From Actinomycetospora chibensis (GTDB lineage: Bacteria; Actinomycetota; Actinomycetes; Mycobacteriales; Pseudonocardiaceae), in assembly GCF_028737215.1 (NCBI RefSeq), contig NZ_JAQZAM010000024.1:1-64000 (forward strand): DNA of 64,000 nt, written 5' to 3'. The number at the start of each line of letters is the position of its first letter. Within the stretch, counting starts at the first letter, position 1. The translations under genes and the position numbers were made by a program. This document shows, one piece after another, positions 52,059 to 60,114 of the stretch. A model generated the notes under the pieces. The model worked only from the letters and a program-made list of their open reading frames with translations, ran no database searches and had not been told where the DNA came from.

Positions 52059-52538
52059 CTAGGCAGTGGTCGGCTCGGGGACGATCGTGACCGGGCACGT
52101 CGCGTGCAGGACGCAGCCCAGACCCACCGACCCGAGCACGAGGCTGCCGAACCCCCGGCGTCCGCGGTGCCCCACGACGAGCTCGTCGGCGCCGCGGGCG
52201 ACGTCCACCAGCTCCTCCGCCGGCCGGCCAGGCCGCGCCTCGACGGTGACCTCGGGCAGCGTGAACTCGGTGGCCATCGCCGGGGTCACCTCATCGACCA
52301 CGCCCTGGGCGAGCTCGAGTCCCCTCTGGTGCAGGGTCTCGGCGTCCGGGATCGACAGGTCCCCCATCGCGCCCCAGCTCATCGCCGCCCACATCTCCGG
52401 CGGCTCGTAGACGGCCACCACCTGCACCCGGGCGTGACGGCGGACCGCCGACCGGATCGCCTCCTTCAGGGCGTACCGCGACCCCGCCGACCCGTCGACA
52501 CCGCAGACGACCACATCCTGCGCCGCGTCCTCCGTCAT
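52059..52538 (-). CDS. Universal stress protein, single UspA domain
   Basis: 159 residues. N-terminal VVVCGVDGSAGSRYALKEAI and the nucleotide-binding GHRGRRGFGSLVLGSVG with CPVTIVP at the end are the full UspA pattern, so ATP binding is expected. In actinobacteria such proteins are commonly induced by hypoxia or dormancy. A GGGCC-GAAG-GTCCC palindrome lies 100 bp upstream. Confidence 0.93.
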   Translation of the reverse strand: MTEDAAQDVVVCGVDGSAGSRYALKEAIRSAVRRHARVQVVAVYEPPEMWAAMSWGAMGDLSIPDAETLHQRGLELAQGVVDEVTPAMATEFTLPEVTVEARPGRPAEELVDVARGADELVVGHRGRRGFGSLVLGSVGLGCVLHATCPVTIVPEPTTA

Positions 52539-53012
52539 GACCGCTCCCCTCCTCGCTGCACGCCGTGTGGCCCCGACCCTGAAGCACCGCCCTGCGTTAC
52601 GGCAGTGCCGAACGGCTCCGGCCCGGTGGCCCGCCCCGGGCCGAAGGTCCCGCGTCGCCGGGCGCCGGGCACCGCCGGTCCGGGGTGGTTCGGCCCTGCC
52701 CCCGCGCCGCTCATCGGGACGACCCTCAGGACGTGCGCAAGGAGACGACCGGCTCTGGATCGCGGTGGCCCCGGCCGTCGTGCGCAGCGCGCAGCTCCGC
52801 GAGTCGGCGACCACGGCGTGATCAGGACAAGGAGTCGGTGTCGTCGGCGAGGTCGTGGGCGCGGGCGATCCTGGCAGCGACCACTGAGGTGCGGCTGAGC
52901 TCCCCCGACGTGTCGCACGTTCGTTCCGCCGGCGCCGCTGGCGTGTGACGGCGAGCCAGGTCGAGCTCGGCGGTTGGTCCGACCGAGCACCGGGCGGTGC
53001 TGCCGACGAGGG
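52539..53012. other. Intergenic between usp and merR, no gene supported
   Basis: 474 bases. Holds a TGTGGCCCCGACCCT element at 52566 and the palindrome at 52638. A short leftward frame ending at 52822 (ELSRTSVVAARIARAHDLADDT) looks slightly protein-like but is not recognised. Confidence 0.4.
52638..52651. promoter_or_regulatory. DosR/DevR-box-like palindrome upstream of usp
   Basis: GGGCC-GAAG-GTCCC, 14 bp, 100 bp before the universal stress protein start. It recalls the core of the mycobacterial dormancy box (GGGAC-N4-GTCCC). Confidence 0.5.
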
Positions 53013-53393
53013 TCAGGCGGGTCGGCGACGACCGTCGGTTTCCGCCTGGTGCTGCTCGTTGCATGCGATCAGGTCGTCGAGCGCCCGGCGCGCAGCAGCA
53101 AGCGCGGCCATCGTCGCGGTGATGCGGTCGCGTTCACGGCGCATGACCGCGTGAGCCTCCTCGACAGACCGGGCGGACGGCGTATCGACGCACGGCATCA
53201 CCTCGGCGATCGTGCGGCTCGAGAGTCCCGCGCCGAACAGGGCCCGCAGCAGCTCCACCCGCTGCAGGTCGTCCGAACCGTAGGTGCGCTGACCGCCTTC
53301 GGTGCGCACACTCGCCAGGAGGCCCTGCTGCTCGTAGTAGCGCAGCATCCGAACACTGGTGCCCGTGCGTCGTGCCAGCTCACCGATGCGCAT
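53013..53393 (-). CDS. MerR-family transcriptional regulator
   Basis: 126 residues: HTH MRIGELARRTGTSVRMLRYYEQQGLLASVRTEGGQRTYGSDDLQRVELLRALFGAGLSSRTIAEVMPCVDTPS, then a coiled-coil dimer helix (HAVMRRERDRITATMAALAAARRALDDLI). This is the short MerR type lacking a large ligand domain. It lies downstream of and co-directional with the quinone reductase-like gene; a 16-bp palindrome before that gene may be its target. Confidence 0.92.
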   Translation of the reverse strand: MRIGELARRTGTSVRMLRYYEQQGLLASVRTEGGQRTYGSDDLQRVELLRALFGAGLSSRTIAEVMPCVDTPSARSVEEAHAVMRRERDRITATMAALAAARRALDDLIACNEQHQAETDGRRRPA

Positions 53394-53432
53394 CCGACCG
53401 CCCGCCCTCTCCCGCCGCTGCCCGGCCGGTGT

Positions 53433-54383
53433 TCACGGGGAAGGTATCTCGCTCAGCTCGAGGACGGTCTTGCCGATGGAGTGGGCGCTCTCGACATCGG
53501 CGAGGGCCTTGGCCGCGTGCTCCAGGGGATGGACGGCGGTGATGTGGGGGTCCAGGACGCCCTGGAGCATCAGCTCGGCCACTCTTTCCAGCGTCGGGCG
53601 GTCGGTGTGACGGTCCACCGCGGCCCCGCCGATCTCTGTCACCGAGACGTCGCCGATGGAGATCACCCGTGACGGCTCGAGAGCCAGGGGCGCCACGGCA
53701 CGCAGGGAGACACCACCGACCGTGTCGACAATGCCGTCGAAGCCGTCGGGGACCAGAGCCCGCAGGCTGCCCTCGACCTGACCCTCCGTGTAGTCGACGA
53801 ACGCCGCGCCCGTCGAGGCGGCGATGTCCCGCTTCGACGTGCTCGCGGTTCCGACGACGTCGAGGCCGCGGGCGCGGGCGAGCTGAGCCGTGGCCACGCC
53901 GACGCCGCCGCCGATGCCGTTGACGAGCAGCCGCGCACCCGAGGGGAGGCCCAGCTGGTCGAGCGCGTCGAGCGCGGTGGTTCCCGCCACCGGGATCGTC
54001 GCCGCCCAGGCATCGGACAGCCCGGCCGGGGTGCGGGCCGTGGCCGACCCGAGCAGCACCGTGCGGTGGGCGTACGTGCCGGCACCGGTCAGCGCGAACC
54101 CGAACACCCGATCGCCGACGACGAGGCCCGCCACGTCGGCACCGATGGCGGTGACGATCCCTGCGGCCTCCATCCCGAGAACCTGGGGGAAGGGCAAGCC
54201 CCCGTTGAGCCCCGGGATCGCCCCGGCCCGCAGCATGTAGTCGATCGGGTTGACCCCGGCCGCGGTGACGGCGACCGCCACCTCGTGCGGTGCCGGTCGA
54301 GGATCAGGTCGGTCGAAGAACTCCTGAACCTCCGGCCCACCGAACGCCCGGTACCCGAATGCGAGACCCACAGCGACTCCCAT
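53433..54383 (-). CDS. Zinc-less MDR NADP-dependent oxidoreductase
   Basis: 316 residues. GroES-like part (YRAFGGPEVQEFFDRPDPRPAPHEVAVAVTAAGVNPIDYMLRAGAIPG), Rossmann loop VNGIGGGVGVATAQLA, C-terminal HPLEHAAKALADVESAHSIGKTVLEL. No zinc ligands. Resembles quinone oxidoreductases. Heads a two-gene operon with merR, which likely senses the same electrophile. Confidence 0.9.
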   Translation of the reverse strand: MGVAVGLAFGYRAFGGPEVQEFFDRPDPRPAPHEVAVAVTAAGVNPIDYMLRAGAIPGLNGGLPFPQVLGMEAAGIVTAIGADVAGLVVGDRVFGFALTGAGTYAHRTVLLGSATARTPAGLSDAWAATIPVAGTTALDALDQLGLPSGARLLVNGIGGGVGVATAQLARARGLDVVGTASTSKRDIAASTGAAFVDYTEGQVEGSLRALVPDGFDGIVDTVGGVSLRAVAPLALEPSRVISIGDVSVTEIGGAAVDRHTDRPTLERVAELMLQGVLDPHITAVHPLEHAAKALADVESAHSIGKTVLELSEIPSP

Positions 54384-54443
54384 CGTCGTCGACCGGTCCC
54401 CGGGGACCTGGTGGCCTCGGCGAACCGATGGCGACGTTAGGAC

Positions 54444-54459
54444 CTGACATCGATGTCAG
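54444..54459. promoter_or_regulatory. Perfect 16-bp palindrome, MerR-site candidate
   Basis: CTGACATCGATGTCAG, 61 bp before the reductase start. MerR proteins bind such dyads within promoters; the arms are relatively AT-rich for this genome. Confidence 0.55.
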
Positions 54460-54481
54460 AGTCCACCGTCTGTGAGAGCAC

Positions 54482-54622
54482 TCACGGCACCGCGACGCCT
54501 AGGGGCAGGACGTGGTGCAGCGTCACGAGGACGACCACGGTCAGGGTCGCCCGCATGGCGACGGCGACTACCCGCCCTCGTGGCGGCGGGGTGGCGAGAT
54601 CGGCGACCATCGACCTGCTCAT
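54482..54622 (-). CDS. Possible 46-residue membrane peptide
   Basis: MSRSMVADLATPPPRGRVVAVAM followed by one hydrophobic helix (ATLTVVVLVTLHHVLPLGVAV). No ribosome site of note and no family. It may be a real small protein or the N-terminus of a decayed membrane gene. The rest of the 54460-54791 gap shows nothing else. Confidence 0.3.
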   Translation of the reverse strand: MSRSMVADLATPPPRGRVVAVAMRATLTVVVLVTLHHVLPLGVAVP

Positions 54623-54791
54623 CGCCGAGTCCCGACGATGGCCACCAGGAATGCGCGGTGAGGCGGCACATCGGCGGCGCCGCCCACACCGCGCCCGCCG
54701 CGCCTTCCCGACCAGCGTGGCCGCGTCGGCCGTGCTGGGGCTCGAGGACGTCACGATGATCGGGAAGGCAGGCCCGCCACGGGTGCCGTCC

Positions 54792-55262
54792 TCACCAATC
54801 GGTCCGCTGACCCCAGGTGGCGACCAGGGCGTAGAGCACGACCACGTCGAGCACGATCGCGAGGATCCCCCAGAGCGGATAGGCCGGCAGCCACGCGAAC
54901 TGCACCAGCATGTTGATCGTCACGAACACGATCCCGGCGACGCGCGCCCAGCTCGAGGCGGTGCCCAGCAGGCCGAACCCGGTCGCCAGCACCAGGGCGC
55001 CGAGGATGATGTGCACCCAGCCCCACCCGGTGAGGCTGAAGGTCAGCACCGCCCCGCCGGCCGTGACGTAGTAGTTCGGCGTCAACAGGGCGACGAAGCC
55101 CTCGATCACGCCGAACCCGCCGATCACCACCATGATCACGCCGGCGAACCGCACCCAGCCCATTCCCGTGTCGGCGTCCTCCACCGGCGCCGCCTCGTAC
55201 GACGATCGCGGCGGTGGGCTGGACTGACGATTCGTCGCTGTCGGTGTGCGCTGTTCGGTCAT
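54792..55262 (-). CDS. DUF7144-type membrane protein, four helices
   Basis: 156 residues. A 35-residue polar N-terminus, then WVRFAGVIMVVIGGFGVIEGFVALLTPNYYVT, GWGWVHIILGALVLATGFGLLG, WARVAGIVFVTINMLVQFAWLPAYPLWGILAIVLDVVVLYAL. This is the common actinobacterial four-helix family; role unknown, often beside stress genes. Strong GGAGGA site. Preceded by a GGGCC-GGAA-GGCCC palindrome. Confidence 0.85.
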   Translation of the reverse strand: MTEQRTPTATNRQSSPPPRSSYEAAPVEDADTGMGWVRFAGVIMVVIGGFGVIEGFVALLTPNYYVTAGGAVLTFSLTGWGWVHIILGALVLATGFGLLGTASSWARVAGIVFVTINMLVQFAWLPAYPLWGILAIVLDVVVLYALVATWGQRTDW

Positions 55263-55351
55263 GTCTTCCTCCAGGTGAACTGCCCTGTGGCCCCGGCCCT
55301 CGACCGCGGTCCACACCACTGACGGTCGACCCGCCTCGGCATGCGCATGCA

Positions 55352-55365
55352 GGGCCGGAAGGCCC
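55352..55365. promoter_or_regulatory. DosR/DevR-box-like palindrome upstream of DUF7144 gene
   Basis: GGGCC-GGAA-GGCCC, perfect 5-bp arms, 90 bp before the start at 55262; same geometry as the site before usp. Confidence 0.5.
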
Positions 55366-55453
55366 GAGAGACGTGGCTCAACAGCCTGGGCCCGTGACAC
55401 GGCTCCCGTATCGGCACCCGGCCCCGGGACCGCTCGACAGCCCGCCCGGATCG

Positions 55454-56671
55454 CTACGGGGCCGGGGCGGTCGCCACATCGGCCTCGGGACGGTGCCCGT
55501 TGCCGGCATGCTTCCGCCGGTCCTTCTTGTCCGTCTTCTCCTTGGGGGTCGAGGGCTCGGCGCCCAACAGGGCCTCGACCCACCCCGCGCGGGGGTCGGA
55601 GTCCACGAGGACGGCCTTGACCAGCAGCGTCATCGGGATCGCCAGCAGCGCGCCCAGCGGCCCGAGGATCCACGCCCAGAACAGCAGCGCCAGGAACGTC
55701 ACCGTGGCCGAGAGGCCCACCGAGTCTCCGATGAATCGCGGCTGGACCAGCGACTGGATCACCAGGTTGAGCACGCAGTAGACGACCACCACCGCGAGGG
55801 CGAGCTGCCAACCACCCGTGAGCAGAGCCAGGAGGGCCGGGGGCACCAGCCCGATGATGAACCCGACGTTGGGGATGAAGTTGGTGAGGAAGGCCAGCAC
55901 GCCCCAGAGCACGGCCAGCGGAATTCCCATGATGGCCAGCGCGGCAGTGTCGAGCACCGCGACGATCAGGCCGAACACCGCGGTGACCACCAGGTAGCTG
56001 CGCGTGCCGTGGACGAATCCCTCGAGCGCGGTGACGATGTGCGGGCGATCCTGGGAGATCATGTTCATCCGCCGGTTGGTGCCGCCGGACTCCGCGGTCA
56101 GGAACAGCATCAGCGCCAGGATGAACACCAGGCTGCTCAGCAGCGAGCCCACGTTCGCGAGCACGGCGCCGATCTGGTCGGCGAACTTGCTCAGGTTCGC
56201 CGAGTTCGCGGTGCTCGAGGACTGGCCGGGGGTGATGCCCACCTTCTGCAGCGCCGCGGTCACGGAGTTGACCAACTGCTGGGACTTGCCCGAGTTCTCG
56301 GCCAGCAGCGCGCTGAGCTGGCTGGCCGAGGCGGCCAGGAACGCGACCAGGACCAGCACCGACCCGTAGATGACGACGATGAGCGAGAGGACCGTGGCCC
56401 AGGCGGGCCACCCCTTGCCCTGCAGCCACGTCTTGATCGGGTAGACCGCGACCACGATCACCAGGGCCAGCAGCAACGGCCCGATCAGCCACGAGACCCA
56501 GAACAACCCGGCCACGGTCACCACCACCGCCGCCGCCCCCAGCAGGATCACCACACCCCGCGGCAGCGCCGCTCCTCCCGAGGCCCCCACCGCGGACCCG
56601 TCCGCCGCTGCCCTGCCGGGCGCCTCCCCCGGGGATCCACCCACTGCGAGCCGACCGTCGCCGTCATCCAT
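55454..56671 (-). CDS. AI-2E family transporter
   Basis: 405-residue membrane protein of the AI-2E/PerM family with about eight helices. Typical pieces are WLIGPLLLALVIVVAVYPIKTWLQ, a periplasmic coiled segment, FLTNFIPNVGFIIGLVPPALLALL and FIGDSVGLSATVTFLALLFWAWILGPLGALLAIPMTLL. Members move small molecules or ions, though substrates are mostly unproven. The Gly/Ala-rich N-terminus and charged C-terminus are variable. Confidence 0.9.
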   Translation of the reverse strand: MDDGDGRLAVGGSPGEAPGRAAADGSAVGASGGAALPRGVVILLGAAAVVVTVAGLFWVSWLIGPLLLALVIVVAVYPIKTWLQGKGWPAWATVLSLIVVIYGSVLVLVAFLAASASQLSALLAENSGKSQQLVNSVTAALQKVGITPGQSSSTANSANLSKFADQIGAVLANVGSLLSSLVFILALMLFLTAESGGTNRRMNMISQDRPHIVTALEGFVHGTRSYLVVTAVFGLIVAVLDTAALAIMGIPLAVLWGVLAFLTNFIPNVGFIIGLVPPALLALLTGGWQLALAVVVVYCVLNLVIQSLVQPRFIGDSVGLSATVTFLALLFWAWILGPLGALLAIPMTLLVKAVLVDSDPRAGWVEALLGAEPSTPKEKTDKKDRRKHAGNGHRPEADVATAPAP

Positions 56672-57025
56672 GGCTACTCACTCCTCGCTCCGACGGGCCA
56701 CCCCTGCCGGCCGCGGCGCGGCTCAAACGGCATGTCGGACCCGGGGTCTCCGGGCTCGAGGGCGGGTGACGAACCGACGGTTGCGTCCCCGGTCCCGGGC
56801 GGCTCCCACCAGGCATCCAGCCCTGCCGTCGGGGATTCAGAGGACAACAGGCCCCGCGCTCAGGTCGAACGTCCCGGCCGGACCGTCGGGTCCGGCCCCG
56901 TCGTGCCAGGCCTGACGCCGCCGAGCACCGACCCCGACCGCGAGGGACCTGCACGGCCGACGACCGGGGCCGTTCGTCCGTGCGCAGGGCCGGGCCCGAC
57001 CTCCGAGCCTGGCTCCGGACGGTGA
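56672..57025. other. Intergenic, no intact gene
   Basis: 354 bases, upstream of the AI-2E gene and before the DUF1269 remnant. Very GC-rich with several short GGGCC/GGCCC runs but no exact 14-bp stress palindrome; no protein-like frame. Confidence 0.4.
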
Positions 57026-57183
57026 CCGGTCGCCGACAAGGTGGCGGAGGCCTTCCACGGCACCGAGGCCGAGCTGCTCACCACCAACCTCTCCGGCGAC
57101 CAGGAGACTGGGCTACGCGAGATGTTCACCGAAGCGGACACCGGCTCCGACACCGGTGCCGGCACGCGAGCGACGATCAGCTG
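57026..57183 (+). pseudogene. DUF1269 membrane protein remnant (C-terminus only)
   Basis: The frame after a TGA at 57023 reads PVADKVAEAFHGTEAELLTTNLSGDQETGLREMFTE, then a Ser/Asp/Thr tail ending at 57183. It matches the C-terminal 35-40 residues of DUF1269 proteins, which normally follow a Gly-rich membrane segment; none is present upstream. A short GTG-started product is possible but probably not functional. Confidence 0.5.
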
Positions 57184-57197
57184 ACGGGAGGCTTGTT

Positions 57198-58229
57198 TCA
57201 GCGCCGGCGGGTGAGCGCGCCGGCCACGGCGCCGAGCATGGCGCCGGCTCCGAGCAGGACGGCCGTCGTCCGCGACGACGGCAGTCCTCCCAGCATGATC
57301 GCCGGCCGAACGATCACGGGCGCGGGCTCTCGGATGTGCTCGGTCTCGTTCTCGGGCAACGTCGCCGCCCACGCGGTCACGAAGAGGACCAGCCGGGCGA
57401 CGACGTTGGTGAACACGAGCAGGCCGAGAATCGGGCCGAACGCGACCCCGGCCGGCGAGGTCGTGACGACGGCGAGGTAGACGGTCATGACCTGCTGGAG
57501 CACTGCCAGGGCGACGGCGCCGAGCGCCGCCGCCCGCACCGCGCTTCGCACGGTCACCGGTTCCCGCGGGAGCCGAGCGACCACCCAGACCAGCACGATC
57601 CAGTTCGCGAGGAGGGCCAGGACCACCCCGACCAGGACGACCAGGAACTCGGTCCACCAGGTGGGTCCGAGTCCGAGCAGCTCGATCACCGTGCCGGACA
57701 TGCCCGTGCCGATCGCCGTGACCGCGAACGAGACGAGCAGGGCGAACGCGAGGCCGATCATCGCCAGCAGGTCCATGCCGTAGCGCTTGACCAGGGGCAC
57801 CGTCGGCTCGCGTTGATCCCACTGCTGGGACAGCGCCTCCCGCAGGTTGACCGTCCACCCCAGACCGGCGATCAGCCCGAAGGCCAGACCGAGGACGCCC
57901 ACCGCATCGCGCTGCCCGATCGCGGTGTCGATGATCGCATTCACCGTGGGAGCCAGCGTGTCCGGCAGCGAGGTCGTGATGGCCTCCCGCAGCTCCGCGA
58001 GCAACTGGGGGTTGCTCGCGAGGACGTACCCGGCGGCGGCGAAGGCCATCATCAGGACCGGGACCAGGGCCAGCACGCTGAAGTAGGTGATGGCGGCCGC
58101 GTAGTGGTCGCCGTGCTTGTCGACATACCGGGTGCCGGCCCGGACCAGGTGGTCCAGCCAACGATGGCGCGCTCGCAGCACCTCGAACCGACCAAGCTCG
58201 GTCGGGGTCGCATCCTCCGCCGTCGTCAT
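57198..58229 (-). CDS. YihY/BrkB family membrane protein
   Basis: 343 residues, about six helices. RWLDHLVRAGTRYVDKHGDHYAAAITYFSVLALVPVLMMAFAAAGYVL is the family start, followed by GLAFGLIAGLGWTVNLREALSQQWD and a C-terminal tail. Formerly called ribonuclease BN; actual role unclear, probably envelope-related transport. Shares its upstream region with the lipid kinase. Confidence 0.9.
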   Translation of the reverse strand: MTTAEDATPTELGRFEVLRARHRWLDHLVRAGTRYVDKHGDHYAAAITYFSVLALVPVLMMAFAAAGYVLASNPQLLAELREAITTSLPDTLAPTVNAIIDTAIGQRDAVGVLGLAFGLIAGLGWTVNLREALSQQWDQREPTVPLVKRYGMDLLAMIGLAFALLVSFAVTAIGTGMSGTVIELLGLGPTWWTEFLVVLVGVVLALLANWIVLVWVVARLPREPVTVRSAVRAAALGAVALAVLQQVMTVYLAVVTTSPAGVAFGPILGLLVFTNVVARLVLFVTAWAATLPENETEHIREPAPVIVRPAIMLGGLPSSRTTAVLLGAGAMLGAVAGALTRRR

Positions 58230-58345
58230 GATGATCTCCTCGGTCGGCCGTGCTCACGGTCGCCAGCGCGCCCCCGGCACCGAGGCCGTGCTCAGCAGGA
58301 CAGGCGGGTACGCGACCCGGCAGAGCCGAACGCCCCCGGGCCGAC

Positions 58346-58399
58346 GGGCCAAGGTCCCGGCCGGGACCTCGGGGGCCACGAGCCCGGGACCTTGTGCCC
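58346..58399. promoter_or_regulatory. DosR/DevR-box-like sites in yihY/lipid-kinase promoter
   Basis: GGGAC-CTTG-TGCCC (58386-58399) and GGGCC-AAG-GTCCC (58346-58358, spacer one base short) lie in the 316-bp divergent region 58230-58545, which holds no gene. They repeat the pattern seen before usp and the DUF7144 gene. Confidence 0.45.
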
Positions 58400-58545
58400 T
58401 CCTCCGTCGGTGCGGGTTCCCGCTCACATGGGCCCGATCCGGTCCCCGCGAGGTCATCAGGCCCGGCCGGGGCGACGACCTCGGCGTCGAGCCGTCGCGC
58501 CCGCGGCCTGATGTCCGCCACTCCCCCACCCGGCAGGACATCATC

Positions 58546-60009
58546 ATGAGCATCGACGGGCCCTCCGCCGCATCGCCCACATCGCCGCCGGCACCCGTCC
58601 GTCCCGGCCGGCGCGTGGCGGCCGGGGCGGCATTGCTGGCGGCGCTCGCCGCCCTGGCGGTCGTGGTCGTGCGCCTGCTCGACGCACCGTTGCTGCTCGC
58701 GGCGGGGGTGCTGATGGTCGTTGTCGCCGTGCTGGCGGGGTGGTCGGCGCTGATCCACCGTGGCGCCCGGCGGTGGCTGGGTATCGCGATCGCGGCGGTC
58801 GCGGTGGTGGCGCTCGTGGTCGTACTCGATCCTCGGTCGCTGGTGCGGATCGCCGTGGTGATCGGTCTGCTGGCCGTCGCGATCGCCACCGCCCGCTACT
58901 CCCTGGGCGACCAGGCGGCGGACCCACCGTCGATGCGGCGCCGGGTCGGGCCCGCCACGCACGGCGTACTGCTCATGAATCCGCGGTCGGGAGGCGGCAA
59001 GGTCGGGCGGTTCCACCTCGAGGAGGAAGCCCGCCGTCGGGGGATCACGCCGATCGTGCTGCACCCCGGCGACGACCTGCGCGCCCTGGCCGAACACGCC
59101 GTCGCGGGCGGCGCCGACGTCCTCGGGATGGCCGGCGGCGACGGATCGCAGGCCCTGGTCGCCGACGTCGCGCGTCGCCACGACGTGGCGCTGGTCTGCG
59201 TCCCGGCGGGCACCCGCAACCACTTCGCCCTCGATCTCGGCCTGGACCGCGACGACGTCACCGCCGCCCTCGACGCGTTCGGGGACGCGGTCGAGCGCCG
59301 CATCGACCTCGCGACCGTCGACGACCGCGTCTTCGTCAACAACGCCTCGCTCGGCGTCTACGCCACCGTCGTCCAGTCCGACGCCTACCGCGACGCGAAG
59401 CTCGCGACCGCCGCCGGGATGCTGCCCGACCTCCTCGGACCCGACGCCACCGGCTTCGATCTCCGGTTCACCGGTCCGGACGGCACCCGGGAGACCACCG
59501 CCGACCTCGTGCTGGTCTCCAACAACGTCTACCGCCTCGAGCGGCTCAGCGGCCTGGGAACCCGAGATCGGCTCGACGCGGGCGTGCTCGGTGTGGTCAC
59601 CCTCAGGGTCGACCGCACCGGCGACGTGCGGGCCCTGCTGGCCGCCGAGGCCGGCGGCCAGCTCAGCCGCTACCGAGGCTTCCGGCAGTGGACCGCCCGC
59701 GAGTTCGTCATCGACTCGGGCGAGGCGTCGGTCGCCGTCGGTGTCGACGGGGAAGCGCTCCGGCTCGAGCCGCCCCTGCGCTTCGCGTCGCTCCCGGCCG
59801 CGCTGCGCGTCCGCACCCCGTCCACCGCGCGCACCGCCGCCTCCCGTCCCGCCGGCCCGGCCGCAGCAACCAGCGCCCTGCTCCAGGTCCTGCTCGGGCG
59901 CCCGTCCGAACACGGGCCCGCCGACGCTCACCGGTCGAGCATCGTGCCCGAACCGTCCATGGACACCGGCGAAACGCGCGATGCTCCAGGTCGCGGCCCC
60001 GGTGGCTGA
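58546..60009 (+). CDS. Diacylglycerol kinase-family lipid kinase with membrane N-terminus
   Basis: 487 residues. Four hydrophobic segments occupy about 25-125 (e.g. AAGAALLAALAALAVVVVRLLD). The DAGK catalytic domain follows: GVLLMNPRSGGGKVGRFHLEEEARRRGI, the GGDGS nucleotide motif in GMAGGDGSQALVADVA, then PAGTRNHFALDLGLDRDD and FVNNASLGVYA. The last 60 residues are low-complexity. A membrane-anchored lipid or sphingosine-type kinase; substrate unknown. Confidence 0.9.
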   Translation: MSIDGPSAASPTSPPAPVRPGRRVAAGAALLAALAALAVVVVRLLDAPLLLAAGVLMVVVAVLAGWSALIHRGARRWLGIAIAAVAVVALVVVLDPRSLVRIAVVIGLLAVAIATARYSLGDQAADPPSMRRRVGPATHGVLLMNPRSGGGKVGRFHLEEEARRRGITPIVLHPGDDLRALAEHAVAGGADVLGMAGGDGSQALVADVARRHDVALVCVPAGTRNHFALDLGLDRDDVTAALDAFGDAVERRIDLATVDDRVFVNNASLGVYATVVQSDAYRDAKLATAAGMLPDLLGPDATGFDLRFTGPDGTRETTADLVLVSNNVYRLERLSGLGTRDRLDAGVLGVVTLRVDRTGDVRALLAAEAGGQLSRYRGFRQWTAREFVIDSGEASVAVGVDGEALRLEPPLRFASLPAALRVRTPSTARTAASRPAGPAAATSALLQVLLGRPSEHGPADAHRSSIVPEPSMDTGETRDAPGRGPGG

Positions 60010-60114
60010 TCGCCCGAGTCACGCCCCCGATCGTCAGCGGGTCGCGACCGCGTGGGCACCGACCTGAAGGAATCGAGGACCCACTCGGTACGGGCCGTGA
60101 CCCAGCGGCGCGAT

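Noticed and set aside
56860..59931. A leftward open frame of about 1,020 codons over yihY and the lipid kinase
   Set aside because: No motifs, and composition dominated by Arg, Gly and Pro. YihY and the lipid kinase are clear in other frames.
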